Positions 11,765-22,227 of a DNA stretch of 64,000 nucleotides are shown in pieces. The stretch is from Cycas panzhihuaensis (Eukaryota > Cycadophyta). The stretch spans positions 216,573,741-216,637,740 of the forward strand of contig CM041465.1 in assembly GCA_023213395.1 (NCBI GenBank). The letters run 5' to 3'. Numbering within the stretch: the first letter of the stretch is position 1; each line of letters begins with the position of its first letter. The translations under genes were made by a program, and so were the position numbers. The notes under the pieces are model-generated. The model made no database searches. It was not told the DNA's origin and saw only the letters and a program-made list of their open reading frames with translations.

Positions 11765-13768
11765 ATGCGACGTTTCTCGCGTCGCTTGCGAGGTTTGCTA
11801 CCGTTGTTAGAAGGCCAATCGCCTCATTCCCTTCCGTCGTCGAATCCCGATTCGACAATGGAAGGTTACCCATCCGATTGGGCTTATCACACCATGACTT
11901 CGGGAACTCAAGAGTTCCCTTCATCTGTCCCAGAATCCGCCCATGAGGGCGATGATTCCATCTACTATCCAGATGACCAATTCCATCCAACCGACTTTCG
12001 CCCTTCCGCCCATGCAGCGGAAGATTCAACTCCTCATGAGACTCACCATCCCACCGGTGAGCCTTACAAGGAGCGTCCTGAGGGATCCCCTACTTTTGAG
12101 GTCCCATCGACTTCGTATGGCTACGAGGATACCCCTCCCGCTGACGTAGTCGAGGTGCTTAGAGAGTATTTCCGAGCAGCTCGCCGTCAGCTGCATCCTA
12201 GATGGTTTGAAGAAGTGTTGCGCAACGTAGCATCTTCCTCATCCATCCCCGCGCCTTCTACAATGATTGACGCTCGTCACAAGACATCTGCCCCATGCCG
12301 TGTCTACTCCCGGCCCCAGTGACCAGCGTTGCCACTGTTTCTAGCCGAGGTCCTGCTTCTTCCGGACCCGTTCGTGGCATGTCCCTTCCCCAACTCGGGG
12401 TTAGCATGCCGTTTTCAAGCCAAACGCATGCGTCACCTTCAAACGTGGCACAAGCGTTCCCTAGTAGGCCTCGAGGTCCTACTAGCGCTGCCGCCGTCAA
12501 CTATGTAGGACCTACTCCTACATACGTTCCAAACTCTGCTGGTGGTCCTTCCCTTTACGTGCCCCCAGGTTACACGTCTCAACCGTGGGGGCAAGTTAAG
12601 GGGAACCATCTCCCTGTTTATGGGGTGGACCCGTTGCACCCATATGGGGTTGCGCCACCTATGGGTGGCCCCTATGGGTAAAACCCAGTTCCCCACCCTG
12701 CGTTTCCATCATCTAGTGCAACTCCCATTGTCACACATCGCAAGGGAGTATACCTCCTTTCCGAGCATTTACCCAACCCCTTTCCAACAAGGGGCGTTTC
12801 CCCAAGGAGGGATGGGTTTACCACCCCCATCCATTCCTTTGCCAGTCGTCGATCCATTAGCCCAAGCGAGGACACGTCCTTTCATGGACTACAGGTCGAC
12901 GCCATTATTTGTTAAGGCGCTAAGGACCAACTTGCCGCCTCACCCCCCTGAAGTTCCCAAATTCGACAGAACTTCGTCGCAAGACCCAACCGAGCATGTA
13001 CGCAGCTTTTCCATGGCGTGCATCGATTATTGGGCTTACGACCATATCTTGATGAAGCTCTTTCCGCGGTCCTTGCAGGGCGACGCCCTCAAGTGGTTTT
13101 ATCGCCTTCCCGCCCATTCGATCTCCTCATTCCAGCAATTGGTGGACGAGTTCGTCAACTATTTTGACGTAGCCCGTCCATTCGAAAGCGGAATGAAGGC
13201 GCTTCTGTCGCTTAAACAAGGTCACGACGAGATGAACCGTGACTTTGTGCGATGCTTTCATGATCTTCTTCACTCTACCAAGGCCACGTTGCCTGAAGAG
13301 TTGAAGCGAGATCTCTTCGTCAATGCACTTCGCCCCGAAGTGCATGTGGAAGTCCTTAAGATGGAGGCAACCACATGTGACTCCACGATTATGAGGTGCT
13401 TGGCGCTGGAGGCTATTGAGATCCAGGCTGGACTCAAGAAACCTCCTAGGCCCTCGCAACGTCACGAGGCGCCTCCCCCAGCGAATGAAACCAAACCTTC
13501 GCAGCTCGCTAGGTCCGCCTCCCATCCGACTGAGAGGACCCTGGACCCCCTTACTTCCGCTATTCACTCGTTCGAGCGAACGATGAAGGAGTTAAAACTC
13601 CAGCCTCCTTCGTCGCCGACCTCTCATAAACCTATCCAACAGGCTTCTCGTGCGATACCCCCCAAAGGGGGCAACACCTAACCTTCTCAAGCAAGGAGGA
13701 TCGATCCTCCCCTTGAGAAGAGGTGGTGTTCCATCCACGGGGAGTGTTTCCATGACGATGCGCATTGC
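11765..13768 (+). pseudogene. gag: gag of the Tat element (broken by frameshifts and a stop)
   Basis: Gag forms the virus-like particle that packages element RNA. The proline-rich N-terminal part is open from 11765 to 12322, shifts frame to 12295-12681, then returns to the first frame at about 12690-13681. The capsid-like core (about 12960-13430) carries LQGDALKWFYRL, FVNYFDVARPFE and LFVNALRPEVHVEV. After a TAA at 13679 the same frame continues to a Tat-type zinc knuckle at 13724-13768 (WCSIHGECFHDDAHC; C-x2-H then H-x4-C). At least two frameshifts and one stop interrupt what was one frame. The capsid core is clearly similar to the relic at 43280-43680. The start codon is uncertain. Confidence 0.85.
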
Positions 13769-14122
13769 CGGGCATAGCAGCCACGCGACGCCTCGCCACG
13801 CGATTCGTCCCCTAGGCGAGCATCGAGGCCTAACCTCGATCAGCCTATTCATAGAGACCCGTTCCCCAAGCATGGGGAACGTGGTCGCATTGTTTAGCAA
13901 AGGAACAATCAGAATCGGGATAGGTCTCCCGATCCTCGCCCTTCGCATGGTAGAGGGAAGGGTGTGTGAAGGTCACATTCCCCTTCGCGCTCCCCTGACC
14001 GCCGTGCTTCATCACCTTCGCGGTCCCATAACAAGGGAAAGAAGGTGATCCAAATGCTTGAGACCACTCCTCTTTACGCTTTAACCCGGTCTTAAGCCGC
14101 AAAGGAGGCAGCAGGTGCCTCT

Positions 14123-14824
14123 GTGTCCGTCTCGCAACCCGATCCCCCTCCGGAAGTTGTTCCTCCGGAGATCCCTGCACTTCCCAAGAGTATTCCTCGT
14201 CGCCTGTGTCGATTCGACTTTAGGAGGGCCCTTACCCAACCTACAGGGAGGGGTAAGCCTTTCTCCGTAGTCGAAGAGCTTCTTATTGTGGCTGCCGGGA
14301 TGTCCATCATGGACGTCTTGAGAAGTTACCCGGAGCAACGAGCGCTCCTCTTAGAAGCTCTTGGATCAAATGATGTGTCTGTTCATGCCTTGGGTACAAC
14401 CCCAAGTAGTGAGCCCGTTATCTCCTTCGATCCCAGAGATCTTCCCGCGTCTAGTGGAAGGGAACGCCAATGGAACTTCCCTTTCACTATTACGATAGAT
14501 ACTCTTGATTGCACGTTGCGAAGAACTGTCGTGGACAACGATTCTTCTGTCAATGCCATGCCTTTGCGCGTTATACAAGAGCTTGGCGTTTCCGCCTTGG
14601 AACCTGTTCCATGGCGTTGTCAGGGTTATGACGGTACCAAGAAGACTCCCTTAGGATCTGTCTCGATACCCCTTACCCTCGAGGACAAGACTGTCGTTAC
14701 CGACATCGTCGTCCTTGATATTGATGTCGATTACAACTTGCTCCTGGGTCGACCATGGCTTGACCAAATGGGAGCCGTGTGTTCTACCCGTTGGGGGCAA
14801 CTTAAATTTGTCCATAATGGATAA
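14123..14824 (+). CDS. Aspartic protease part of pol, Tat element
   Basis: Cuts the Gag-Pol polyprotein. The 233-codon frame has the retropepsin active-site region as TVVDNDSSVNAMPL, where Tat elements usually have D-x-G-S/A; here an aspartate stands in the glycine position, which may disable the enzyme. Downstream are VVLDIDVDYNLLLGRPWL (the conserved ILGRPWL-type motif) and a C-terminal tryptophan-rich stretch. It is separated from the reverse transcriptase by a single TAA directly followed by ATG in the same frame. A similar segment, equally placed, is in the relic at 44690-44940. Confidence 0.8.
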   Translation: MSVSQPDPPPEVVPPEIPALPKSIPRRLCRFDFRRALTQPTGRGKPFSVVEELLIVAAGMSIMDVLRSYPEQRALLLEALGSNDVSVHALGTTPSSEPVISFDPRDLPASSGRERQWNFPFTITIDTLDCTLRRTVVDNDSSVNAMPLRVIQELGVSALEPVPWRCQGYDGTKKTPLGSVSIPLTLEDKTVVTDIVVLDIDVDYNLLLGRPWLDQMGAVCSTRWGQLKFVHNG

Positions 14825-16540
14825 ATGAAGGTTGTCTCCCGCAAGCAGCCACTCGCCAAGCCAGCTAGGCCTTCCGCCCAGGCAAGCCATGGCCATGCGA
14901 AGGGAAACAAACGCCCTTCCGACCATGTCTCAGCTTGCTCCATTGGAATCCCCAATTCCTCTTACCGAGAAGAAGATCCCACACCTTCTTCTCCTGGTTT
15001 GACGCGCTTCACCCCCATTGGTGTCGGGAGCTATGGGTATCTCGCCGTGTTTGATGACGACGGGTCCCATAGCGAGGATGAGGATTGTCCTCACCCCGTT
15101 TCGTTTCTCCGCACTAGTGTGGGGCATCCTCCTAGTCCTAGGTTTCCTCCTATGACCCCTTTTATTGTAGAGCCTGGTCATTTTCATATGTCACATAACA
15201 TTGCGCATGTTGATCATCCTGTTCCTGGCTCTTCCGTCCCGTCACCTCACATAGGTGACGATGTCGAGAGTTCCCCTCTTGCTTTTTACGAGGGGCCTTT
15301 CCTCAACTCTCCTTCAGAGTCTCTTAGGGATGATGGGCAGTTTTCAGGCCATACCGGTCCTATCGCTCCCACGCTATCCCGCGCCTCGCCTATTCGAAGT
15401 CAGGTCATCCATGGGGTGGACTACTTCGAAGACGATGAGGCTTTACTGGAACACTTAGCTGGTTCCATGCCGAGTTTGCCTCCTGGTCACCACAAGCTTG
15501 GCCACCAGAAGGTCTTAGCGATTGGGTCCCCATTAGCCGACTCGATCCCCTCTTCCGCTTCCTCCCTTCCGATTGATCTCGCCCCCCTCCATTTCGAGGA
15601 GGGGAATGCCATGTGCATGGGGGCAACCCATGACATAGTCCTTGCCCCGGACAAGGTCATCAAAGTAGGAGCGAAATGCACTCCTGACGAAGTGAGGGAG
15701 TACGCCCTTCTGTTCCAAGAATTCCGTGATGTATTCGCATGGGATTACTTGGATATGAAAGGCATTGACCCCTCCATCGTCACGCATAACCTTACGACAT
15801 TTCCTAACGCTCACCCCGTGCATCAGAAGCAGCGTCCCCTTCACCCGAAGCTTTCAACTGCCGTTAAGATGGAAGTTGAGAAGCTTCTGGAAGCGGGACT
15901 TATTTCCTCCATCGATTACCCCAAGTGGGTATCGAATATCGTTCCCGTTGCTAAGAAGAACGGGACCATTCGCATTTGTGTCGATTTTCGCGACATAAAC
16001 AACGCTTGTCCTAAGGACAACTTTCCTCTTCCCTTCATTGATCAAATAATCGACCGTACGACTGGATTCGAGGTTATGTCCTTGATGGACGGCTTCTCTG
16101 GCTATAACCAGATTCAGATTTCTCCTGAAGACCGCCATAAGATGGCCTTCACTACACCATGGGGTACCTTTGCCTACAAGGCAATGCCCTTTGGTCTTAA
16201 AAATGCAGGGGCTACTTATCAAAGAGCCATGCATTTTATCTTTCACGACCCCATCAACAATACGATGGAGGTCTTCATGGACGACATGATGGGTCTTTCT
16301 CGTTCCAGAGCCCATCATCTTTTCGACTTGCGCGCCATCTTCGCAAGATGCCGCAAGTACCACGTTAGTTTGAACCCGCTGAAATGCGTGTTTGCCGTTA
16401 CTTCAGGCAAACTCCTCGGGTTCCTCGTGTCCTAGCAAGGAATCCAGATCGATCCGGAGAAAGTCAAGGCAATCCTTGACATGCCGCCACCTAGGACCCA
16501 ATGATAAATTAAGTCGTTTCTAGGCAGGCTTGGTTTCTTG
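14825..16540 (+). pseudogene. Reverse transcriptase part of pol, Tat element
   Basis: Copies element RNA into DNA. The first 270 codons are a variable, proline/serine-rich linker. The polymerase domain spans about 15780-16435: SNIVPVAKKNGTIRICVDFR, NFPLPFIDQIID, MSLMDGFSGYNQI, PFGLKNAGATYQRAM and the catalytic FMDDMMGLSRSR. Gypsy elements usually have Y/F-V/L-D-D; both catalytic aspartates remain. A TAG at 16433 ends the open frame just before the QGIQIDPEKV motif, and tandem stops TGATAA follow near 16502, after which the frame continues into RNase H. It is therefore interrupted as read here. Confidence 0.9.
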
Positions 16541-17060
16541 AGGCATTTTTTGGCAGATTTTGCCATAAACGCCAAGCCTCTTACAAACCTATTGAAGAAA
16601 GGAGCCCCTTTTGTCTGGTCAGACAAGACCCAAAAGGCCTCAGAGGGGCTCAAGGAAGCTCTCGTTCGCCTGCTACCGGTGCCTCCTCGCCTGATAGGGC
16701 CCTTCATCCTATACACCTCGGTACCTAATCCCTGGGTGCAATGCTCTTACAGGAGGACGATTCGGGAACCGAGAGGGCTATTTATTTCATCAGCCACACT
16801 CTTGTTGCCGCTGAATTAAACTATCCTCCCGCCGAAAAGGAATGCCTCTCCTTGGTCCATGCGACCAAGAAATTTCGGCATTACTTGCTCGGTAATACAA
16901 CCAAGGTGATCGTCCAATCTGATCCCTTGCGTTACTTGCTTACACGTTTGGATTTAACAGGTAGGATGGCTCGTTGGGCCGTCCTGCTTCAAGAATTCGA
17001 CATGCAGGTTGTCAACAGGAAGTCGAAGAAGGGAATGATAGTAGCGGAACAGTTAGCCAA
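16541..17060 (+). pseudogene. Retroviral-type RNase H part of pol, Tat element
   Basis: Degrades RNA in the RNA-DNA hybrid. The connection region (FLRHFLADFAINAKPLTNLL) is in the reverse transcriptase frame; a frameshift near 16740 moves the rest to another frame. Conserved features are ERAIYFISHTLVAAELNY, EKECLSLVHATKKFRHYL, IVQSDPLRYLL and GRMARWAVLLQEFD. This is the normal gypsy RNase H, distinct from the second, archaeal-type one at 22228. Confidence 0.87.
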
Positions 17061-18412
17061 TGCTACCATTCCCAACGCGAGCAGCGTTCCCGTTGATGAC
17101 TCTTTACCGGACGAGTCTATTATGACAGTCCAGGATGCTTCTCCTCACCCACTCGCCGACAGCGAGTGGTATGGCGACATTGTGCGATATCTGACTCAGC
17201 AAGAATATCGCCCTGAAGCCAGTAACAAAGTTAGGTTGTGTATCCGCGCCACCGCCAGGCAATACTTCCTCATAGATGAAGTGTTATACAAGAGATCTTT
17301 CGATGGGATCCTGCTTCGCTGCATCGCTCCTGACGAAGCGGACCAAATACTCTGCGAATGCCACCATGGCATTTGTGGGGGCCACTTTGGGGGCCAATCC
17401 ATGGCCCAAAGGATCCTCCGCATGGGCTATTACTGGCCATCCTTGTTCAAGGACGCCCACACTTGCGCACTTCGATGTCGGCGTTGTCAGGAGCACGCCA
17501 ACGTCTCTCACCTACCTTCCGAGGCGTTACACCCTATCGTGTCTCCGTGGCCCTTCTCCCAATGGGGTTTAGACCTCATTGGGGCTATATCACTGCCATC
17601 TTCCGCACAACATAAATATATCTTAACCGCTACTGAATACTTCACTAAATGGGCAGAGGCGATCTCCCTGTCCACTACCCCTGGCAAGACGATAGCCACC
17701 TTCGCTCACCAAAGATATTATCTATCGTTTCAGAATTCTAGACGTCCTAATTACGGATAATGGAACTTCCTTTTGTAATAAGGAAATGGACGAATTGTGC
17801 GAGAAATTCAAGATCTCGCATAAGACGTCATCCCCTTATTACCCCCAAGCAAACGGGCAAGTTGAATCTTTCAACAAAACGCTCGTTGGCATTTTGAAGA
17901 AAATCGTTGCCCAGTCTCAAAGAGACTGGCATATCCAGCTCCCTTCCGCTCTATGGGCTTATCGCACCTCCATCCGGACAGCTACCGGGATGACCCCATT
18001 CTCGTTAGTTTACAGAACCGAAGCAATACTCCCATTGGAAGTGGAGATCCCTTCTCTTCGGGTTTCCCTTCGAGGCCTCATTGACGAGGAGTCTATTCGC
18101 CAGGCTCGCCTCCTGGACCTTGAAGCCCTGGATGAGAAGCGCTTAGCGGCTTATCAAGCGAACCTCGCTTTGAAAGCCCGTTTGCAAAGGATACATGACA
18201 AACATCTTCATGTTCGTCCTTTGTGTCCCAGGGACCACGTCCTCAAATTGGAGTATCTTTACGATCACTTAGCCAAATTCGGGCCCAAGTGGGTAGGCCC
18301 CTTCGTCGTTCTCGAAAGCCTCGATAACGGTGCGTACAGGATCGCCACTTTGGACGGCTTGGAATTTGAGAAAGCGGTCAATGGAAAGTTCCTCAAGAAA
18401 TTTTACGCGTGA
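17061..18412 (+). pseudogene. Integrase part of pol, Tat element
   Basis: Inserts element DNA into the genome. The zinc-binding N-terminal region shows HHGICGGHFGGQSMAQRILR and CALRCRRCQ (HHCC). The catalytic core has WGLDLIGAI (first Asp), LITDNGTSFCN (second Asp, across a frameshift at about 17745-17785) and YYPQANGQVESFNKTL (Glu), so the DDE triad is present. The C-terminal part has GPKWVGPFVVLESLDNGAYRI and the reading ends at TGA 18412. No chromodomain was seen, as expected for Tat. One frameshift breaks it. Confidence 0.9.
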
Positions 18413-19130
18413 CCTTTCCACTCTTTTCTTCCCCATGCTCCGAAATGAGCCTAAACTACCATTTTAAATTGTTTCCATTCTTCCCAATCACGGGTAGAAT
18501 GGCAATTTAAGATGGATTTTCGGTTGTTCTTCCGGTTCCTCCCACGGAACCTGCGTTCCCTAGTGCTCTCGGGAACCTTTGTCCTCATATTTTGGGCATT
18601 CCCCAAACTAGGACTACGCTGTGGAGTATCGTTACTCCCCTCTCGTGCTTGTTGTTTCCTTCGCATATTCTGCTATGTTCCCCTGTGGATGTGCATGTCG
18701 CCCTATTTTCTAACCTCACACCTCTCGATCACCTCTACTCACGGTGGATGTGTGTGCTCCTGTTAGACATATGGCCATACATGGAAGGAAACACGTGCAT
18801 GTGTATATTTATAAAATCTACATATTCAGATATTTATATACTTGCATATTTACATACAACATTTACAACATATTTACAACATTTGCAACATACAAAAAAC
18901 ATTCATTTACAAAAGTAAACCATGCATGCTATCTCTATCATATGTGATACATGCCATTTCATGCCAAAATGGGGTTACAACTACCCCATGTGTATATATA
19001 TATCAAAATGTCATAATACATCATGTGTATGAGAAGCCGGGATCCTTGCAAGGGGGGTACAATCATGTGAGCCTACATATGACCCCCTGGAGGCCCGTGC
19101 TTTCCCGTCAGACCTATACATGTGTGTCTC
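18413..19130. other. Post-integrase spacer, no gene recognised
   Basis: About 700 bp between the end of integrase and the tail of the antisense gene. It includes an AT-rich block (18820-19010) with CATTTACAACAT-like repeats. This is where the antisense transcript would end; AATAAA-like and TTTTGTAAAT sequences occur on the minus strand, but no specific polyadenylation signal can be assigned. Confidence 0.5.
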
Positions 19131-21067
19131 CTAGTCTACTGCTGCCGTCTGCACAGGAGTCCCATCTCCCAGTCTCGTGTGATCCTCTCCTGGGGACCAC
19201 ATCCCTGCGAGGCTCCTCCTGGGCCTCCGCGAGCTGCCTGCCTCGCTCTCCTCGTCCCGAGGCCGTCTTGGGGTCGTAGCCGCTATATGTATGTGTGTCT
19301 GGCTCCGGCTCGACCTCGAGACCATCTGCGCCACCAGCTGGTCGTAGCGGACCTAGATGCGATCCCTCTCACCTCAGAGTCCCTCCTCGATGGCTCTAAA
19401 CCTCTCCTCTGATGCCTTAAGGCGCTCTTCTAGGACTGTTAGGCGAGTGCTGCTCCCTGCATCTCCTCCTGGCCCGCTCTGTGTCTCCAAGGCCTGGATC
19501 CGTCCACGCAGCTCATCTCGCTCGCCCCTGGTCATGTCGAGCTCTCGCTGCACCGCCCTGTGATGCCATGTGCTCCAGGTCTCTGCAGCCGGATGTCTCG
19601 ACTCGCCAAGGGGCGAACGCCTGCATGTAGGCTCCTACTGATCTAGGCGCATCCTCCGCCTGGATGGGCGGTTGCCCCTTTGCGTAGACCTGAGGGAACA
19701 TCTCCCTCACCATGGCCTCGACCAGCCTCTGCACCTCTGCTACTCCTACCAAGGCAACATGCCATGTGTCAGTGTACATACTCACTGCATATCATCATAA
19801 AATGAAATCAAGATCTGTCTAGATGTCAAACGACTAAGGAAACGGTTAGGTCTCACCTGCCGTGGCCGCCGGATCCTCTGCTCGGGCGACATCCTCATCT
19901 CCTGGCCCTCCACTAACCACAGGTACCTCATCCTCAGGTACGTCTTCTGCCTCTGCCCTGTCTCTGGCAGGGACTGACTCGACCATCACCTCCCCGGATC
20001 TTCTCACGATCCGTAGCCTGCGCCCTCCGGGTCTCCGCCACCGCCTGCCTTAGGAGCTCGATGGGCCGTGATGGACCTGCCTCTCCTGCAGGTCGTGATG
20101 GGCCAGCCCCATCTCCCCCGTCATCGCTATCATTGCCCCCATCGTCATCGTCATCATCGTTGTCGTCGATGGGTGCTCCTGCTCCTCCTGCTCCGCTATC
20201 ACTCTCCCACCTCACTGCTCTGTAAGGCTCTGCTGTGTAATCTGTTAGAGTGAGGAGGTCGAGTGATGTTGCGTCGACTGACCGACGGACATGGGCCTAG
20301 TCCTCTGTCCCTCAGAGTCTGGTCTGCCACCTGTGGACCATTAGGGCCCACCTCGCTATGGGGAATGGCCCCTCACGGCCGCCACCGCCGCAAAGTGATA
20401 AAACCCAAGATCGCAAAGAACGGGCTGTATGAAAATCCTCCTCACCCCGATCTCCTGATAGTGTCTAGTTGGGCGACGAGGTTCGCCGCAACTAGGGTGG
20501 CCCAATCCATCCTCTCGCTGGCCTCGCACCGGTGCTCTGCGTCCACCCATCCTCCTGGAATCTCCCTGTAGTTTTGTTTCTGGGAAATCTGGAACTGAAT
20601 GCATAGTAGGATGAGTTTCCTCGCTCGAGGAATCTGCAACATGAGTACCGTTTGGAGGGGAGCTCCCCTTCGCTGCCACCTGTCTGCCCCCATGAGGAAC
20701 TGAGCCGCCTCCCTGTGTGCTGCCTCGGTGCTAAGTAGCGTCCTCAGTCTCACGGGTCTCCCTGTCGCTAACACCCCCAGGATCCGCCTGATATCCCCTG
20801 GGGTGATAGTAATGTCTTCTATCTAAGGCAAGTGAAATACATGCCTCCTCCTGTCCCAGTGCGATACTATGTCCACTAGGAGTCGCTGATCTGATGCGAA
20901 CTGGGGGGTCTTGTGGCCTTGTACAGCCGCATCTCTTCGTGGTCGCCTGCCTCCTCCTGGCCGCCATCTCTAGGTAACTCAGATGGGCATGCCGACGCTG
21001 CCATTATCCACCGCCAGAATCGCTCGCATTCATCAAAGTCAGTCAAAGTTAGTCTCCTAGCAGTCAT
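19131..21067 (-). pseudogene. Antisense gene in the Tat element: PMD-like N-terminus, acidic middle, coiled-coil-like tail, one intron
   Basis: It starts at ATG 21067 (MTARRLTLTDFDECERFW). At 20920-20760 it has DIVSHWDRRRHVFHLP followed by EDITITPGDIRRILGV, the pattern of plant mobile domain proteins (HTFHLP then E-[MI]-T-[VI]-T...DV). The middle (about 20215-19860) is very acidic (a DDNDDDDDDGG run, then PEDEVPVVSG). After a 111-bp intron comes FPQVYAKGQPP, then a charged helical region rich in E, R and L (RGERDELRGRIQALE; LEERLKASEERFRAIEE) likely to form a coiled coil, ending at TAG near 19131. Stops (about 20828, 20310 and 20295) and frameshifts (about 20940, 20450, 20200-19950 and 19560) interrupt it. 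Extra antisense frames downstream of integrase are known in some Tat elements; the function is unknown. A corresponding gene lies in the relic at 48800-50070. Confidence 0.78.
19746..19856 (-). other. Probable spliceosomal intron in the antisense gene
   Basis: Read on the minus strand, the donor is GCAG|GTGAGA at 19857/19856 and the acceptor is CCTTGGTAG| at 19746/19745, with a branch-site-like ACTGAC about 30 bases before the acceptor. The intron is AT-richer than its exons. Joining the ends keeps the frame exactly (phase 1), linking AEDPAATAG to VAEVQRLVEAM. Reading through instead hits stops. The relic has a similar 127-bp GT-AG interval (49102-49228) at the corresponding point. Confidence 0.8.
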
Positions 21068-21165
21068 CTAGGCTCCTAACTGCTTGTCTGGTTGTCTTTT
21101 CTGGCTTTCAGGGGCTGTTTAGCCCCTTGTTTATTTTTTTCTTTTTTTCTAATTTTCTGTCTGCG

Positions 21166-21304
21166 TACCGCTCCAAATTTAGCGGTACCACTAAATTTGG
21201 AGTAGGTCCCGCGGGGATTGCTTCTCTCCAGCGATACCGCAGCCAAGATCGCGGTGTCGCGATCTTGGTCATGCAGATCACGCAAGAACCCCTGTAAAGG
21301 GGTT
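21166..21304. repeat. Cluster of three perfect hairpins upstream of the antisense gene
   Basis: Within 140 bases: (1) CTCCAAATTTAG at 21171-21182 with its exact inverted copy at 21191-21202, plus an overlapping TACCGCT/AGCGGTA pair allowing an alternative fold; (2) CCAAGATCGCG at 21243-21253 with its exact inverted copy at 21258-21268 around a 4-base loop; (3) AACCCC at 21287-21292 with GGGGTT at 21299-21304, followed by a T-run. They lie just upstream of the antisense ATG, and so in its likely leader. The role is unknown. Confidence 0.8.
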
Positions 21305-21690
21305 TTTTGCCCAGAAAATCAGAAATTTTTGTGGTGGACCCCCCGTGGGGCCCGCCGGGACCAAGGCTGCCTAATGCCCAGGTCCCCGCCTCTTTCTAGG
21401 TCCAATTCAGACTCCGAGAGGCCTCTAACTGCCCATGAGGGGCATAAAAAGCATTAAAAAATTAATTAAAAGCAATAAACTTTAAGCTTCGAAATGACAA
21501 GGGTTTCGTTAGATCCACTCACTCGGTTTGGCCTAACCGTCGCCATCTCGTCTCGGGGGTCGTGATGGCTATCTCCGCACTCGAATCGGCTGACTGCCTC
21601 TCGTGTGTCTCGAGTCGGGCTCCGTCAGAAGGAAGAGGCTCTGGTTTCGCACGAGAGCCGGTGAAAATGAATTCAATTTTCATTGTTTTT

Positions 21691-21700
21691 CCTTATATAG
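21691..21700 (-). promoter_or_regulatory. Candidate TATA box for the antisense gene
   Basis: On the minus strand the sequence is CTATATAAGG, a good plant TATA box, about 630 bp upstream of the antisense ATG. A start site would fall near 21665. Between them is a short ATG frame with a GTGAGT donor-like site near 21522, so a 5' exon is possible. The plus strand also reads TATATAGG here, so direction is not certain. Confidence 0.4.
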
Positions 21701-22227
21701 GGGGGGGGCCCGATGGGCATTTCTTCCGTTTTTTGCTCCGTGATAGTCGTTGGGACCGTCTCGTTGCCCTGATAGCCTTTGCCTTCTGGCCCTGTCGTCC
21801 ATTGTGCTTCATGGACGCCCTCTCTGCCTCTCCTTGCGGGGGCATTTATGGCGCCTCATTTCTGCACTTTTGGCAGGGCCCCTTCGGCATCGTTTTACGC
21901 GCTACTCTCGTGCGTGCCCGAGTTTATACTCGTTTGGCTTGTTTCGTTGCCCGGGACTCATTTTTGCAGCCCTTTTTCACCCCTGGGGTGCCCAAAGGAA
22001 ATGCTCCCCCCGTCTGGGGGCATGTTTTGCTTTCCTAAGCAACCTTGGGCACCCCAGGGCATCCTTCCTCTGCCCACTCTCAGCCAGTGGCCGGATTACT
22101 TGCTTTCATTCTTGGGTAACCTCATTGCTAGGTCTTCCTACCCTTCTCGGCCCCTTCGCGCTTGCCATTCGAGTCTTTGTTTTGCTTTCATTACTATTTG
22201 TTTGCTGCCAGAGCTTAGTGTCCAACT

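Larger units (their letters stand above)
21068..22227. other. Region between the divergent antisense gene and archaeal RNase H
   Basis: About 1.16 kb with the hairpin cluster, the candidate TATA box and an open frame (21779 onward) that overlaps the RNase H in another phase but has no recognisable domain before it. It probably holds regulatory and leader sequence for the antisense gene. Confidence 0.5.

Noticed and set aside
13127-13567. 146-codon minus-strand frame opposite gag
   Set aside because: Shadow of the gag capsid frame.
15854-16363. 169-codon minus-strand open frame opposite the reverse transcriptase
   Set aside because: It mirrors the well-conserved reverse transcriptase on the plus strand and has no domain of its own.
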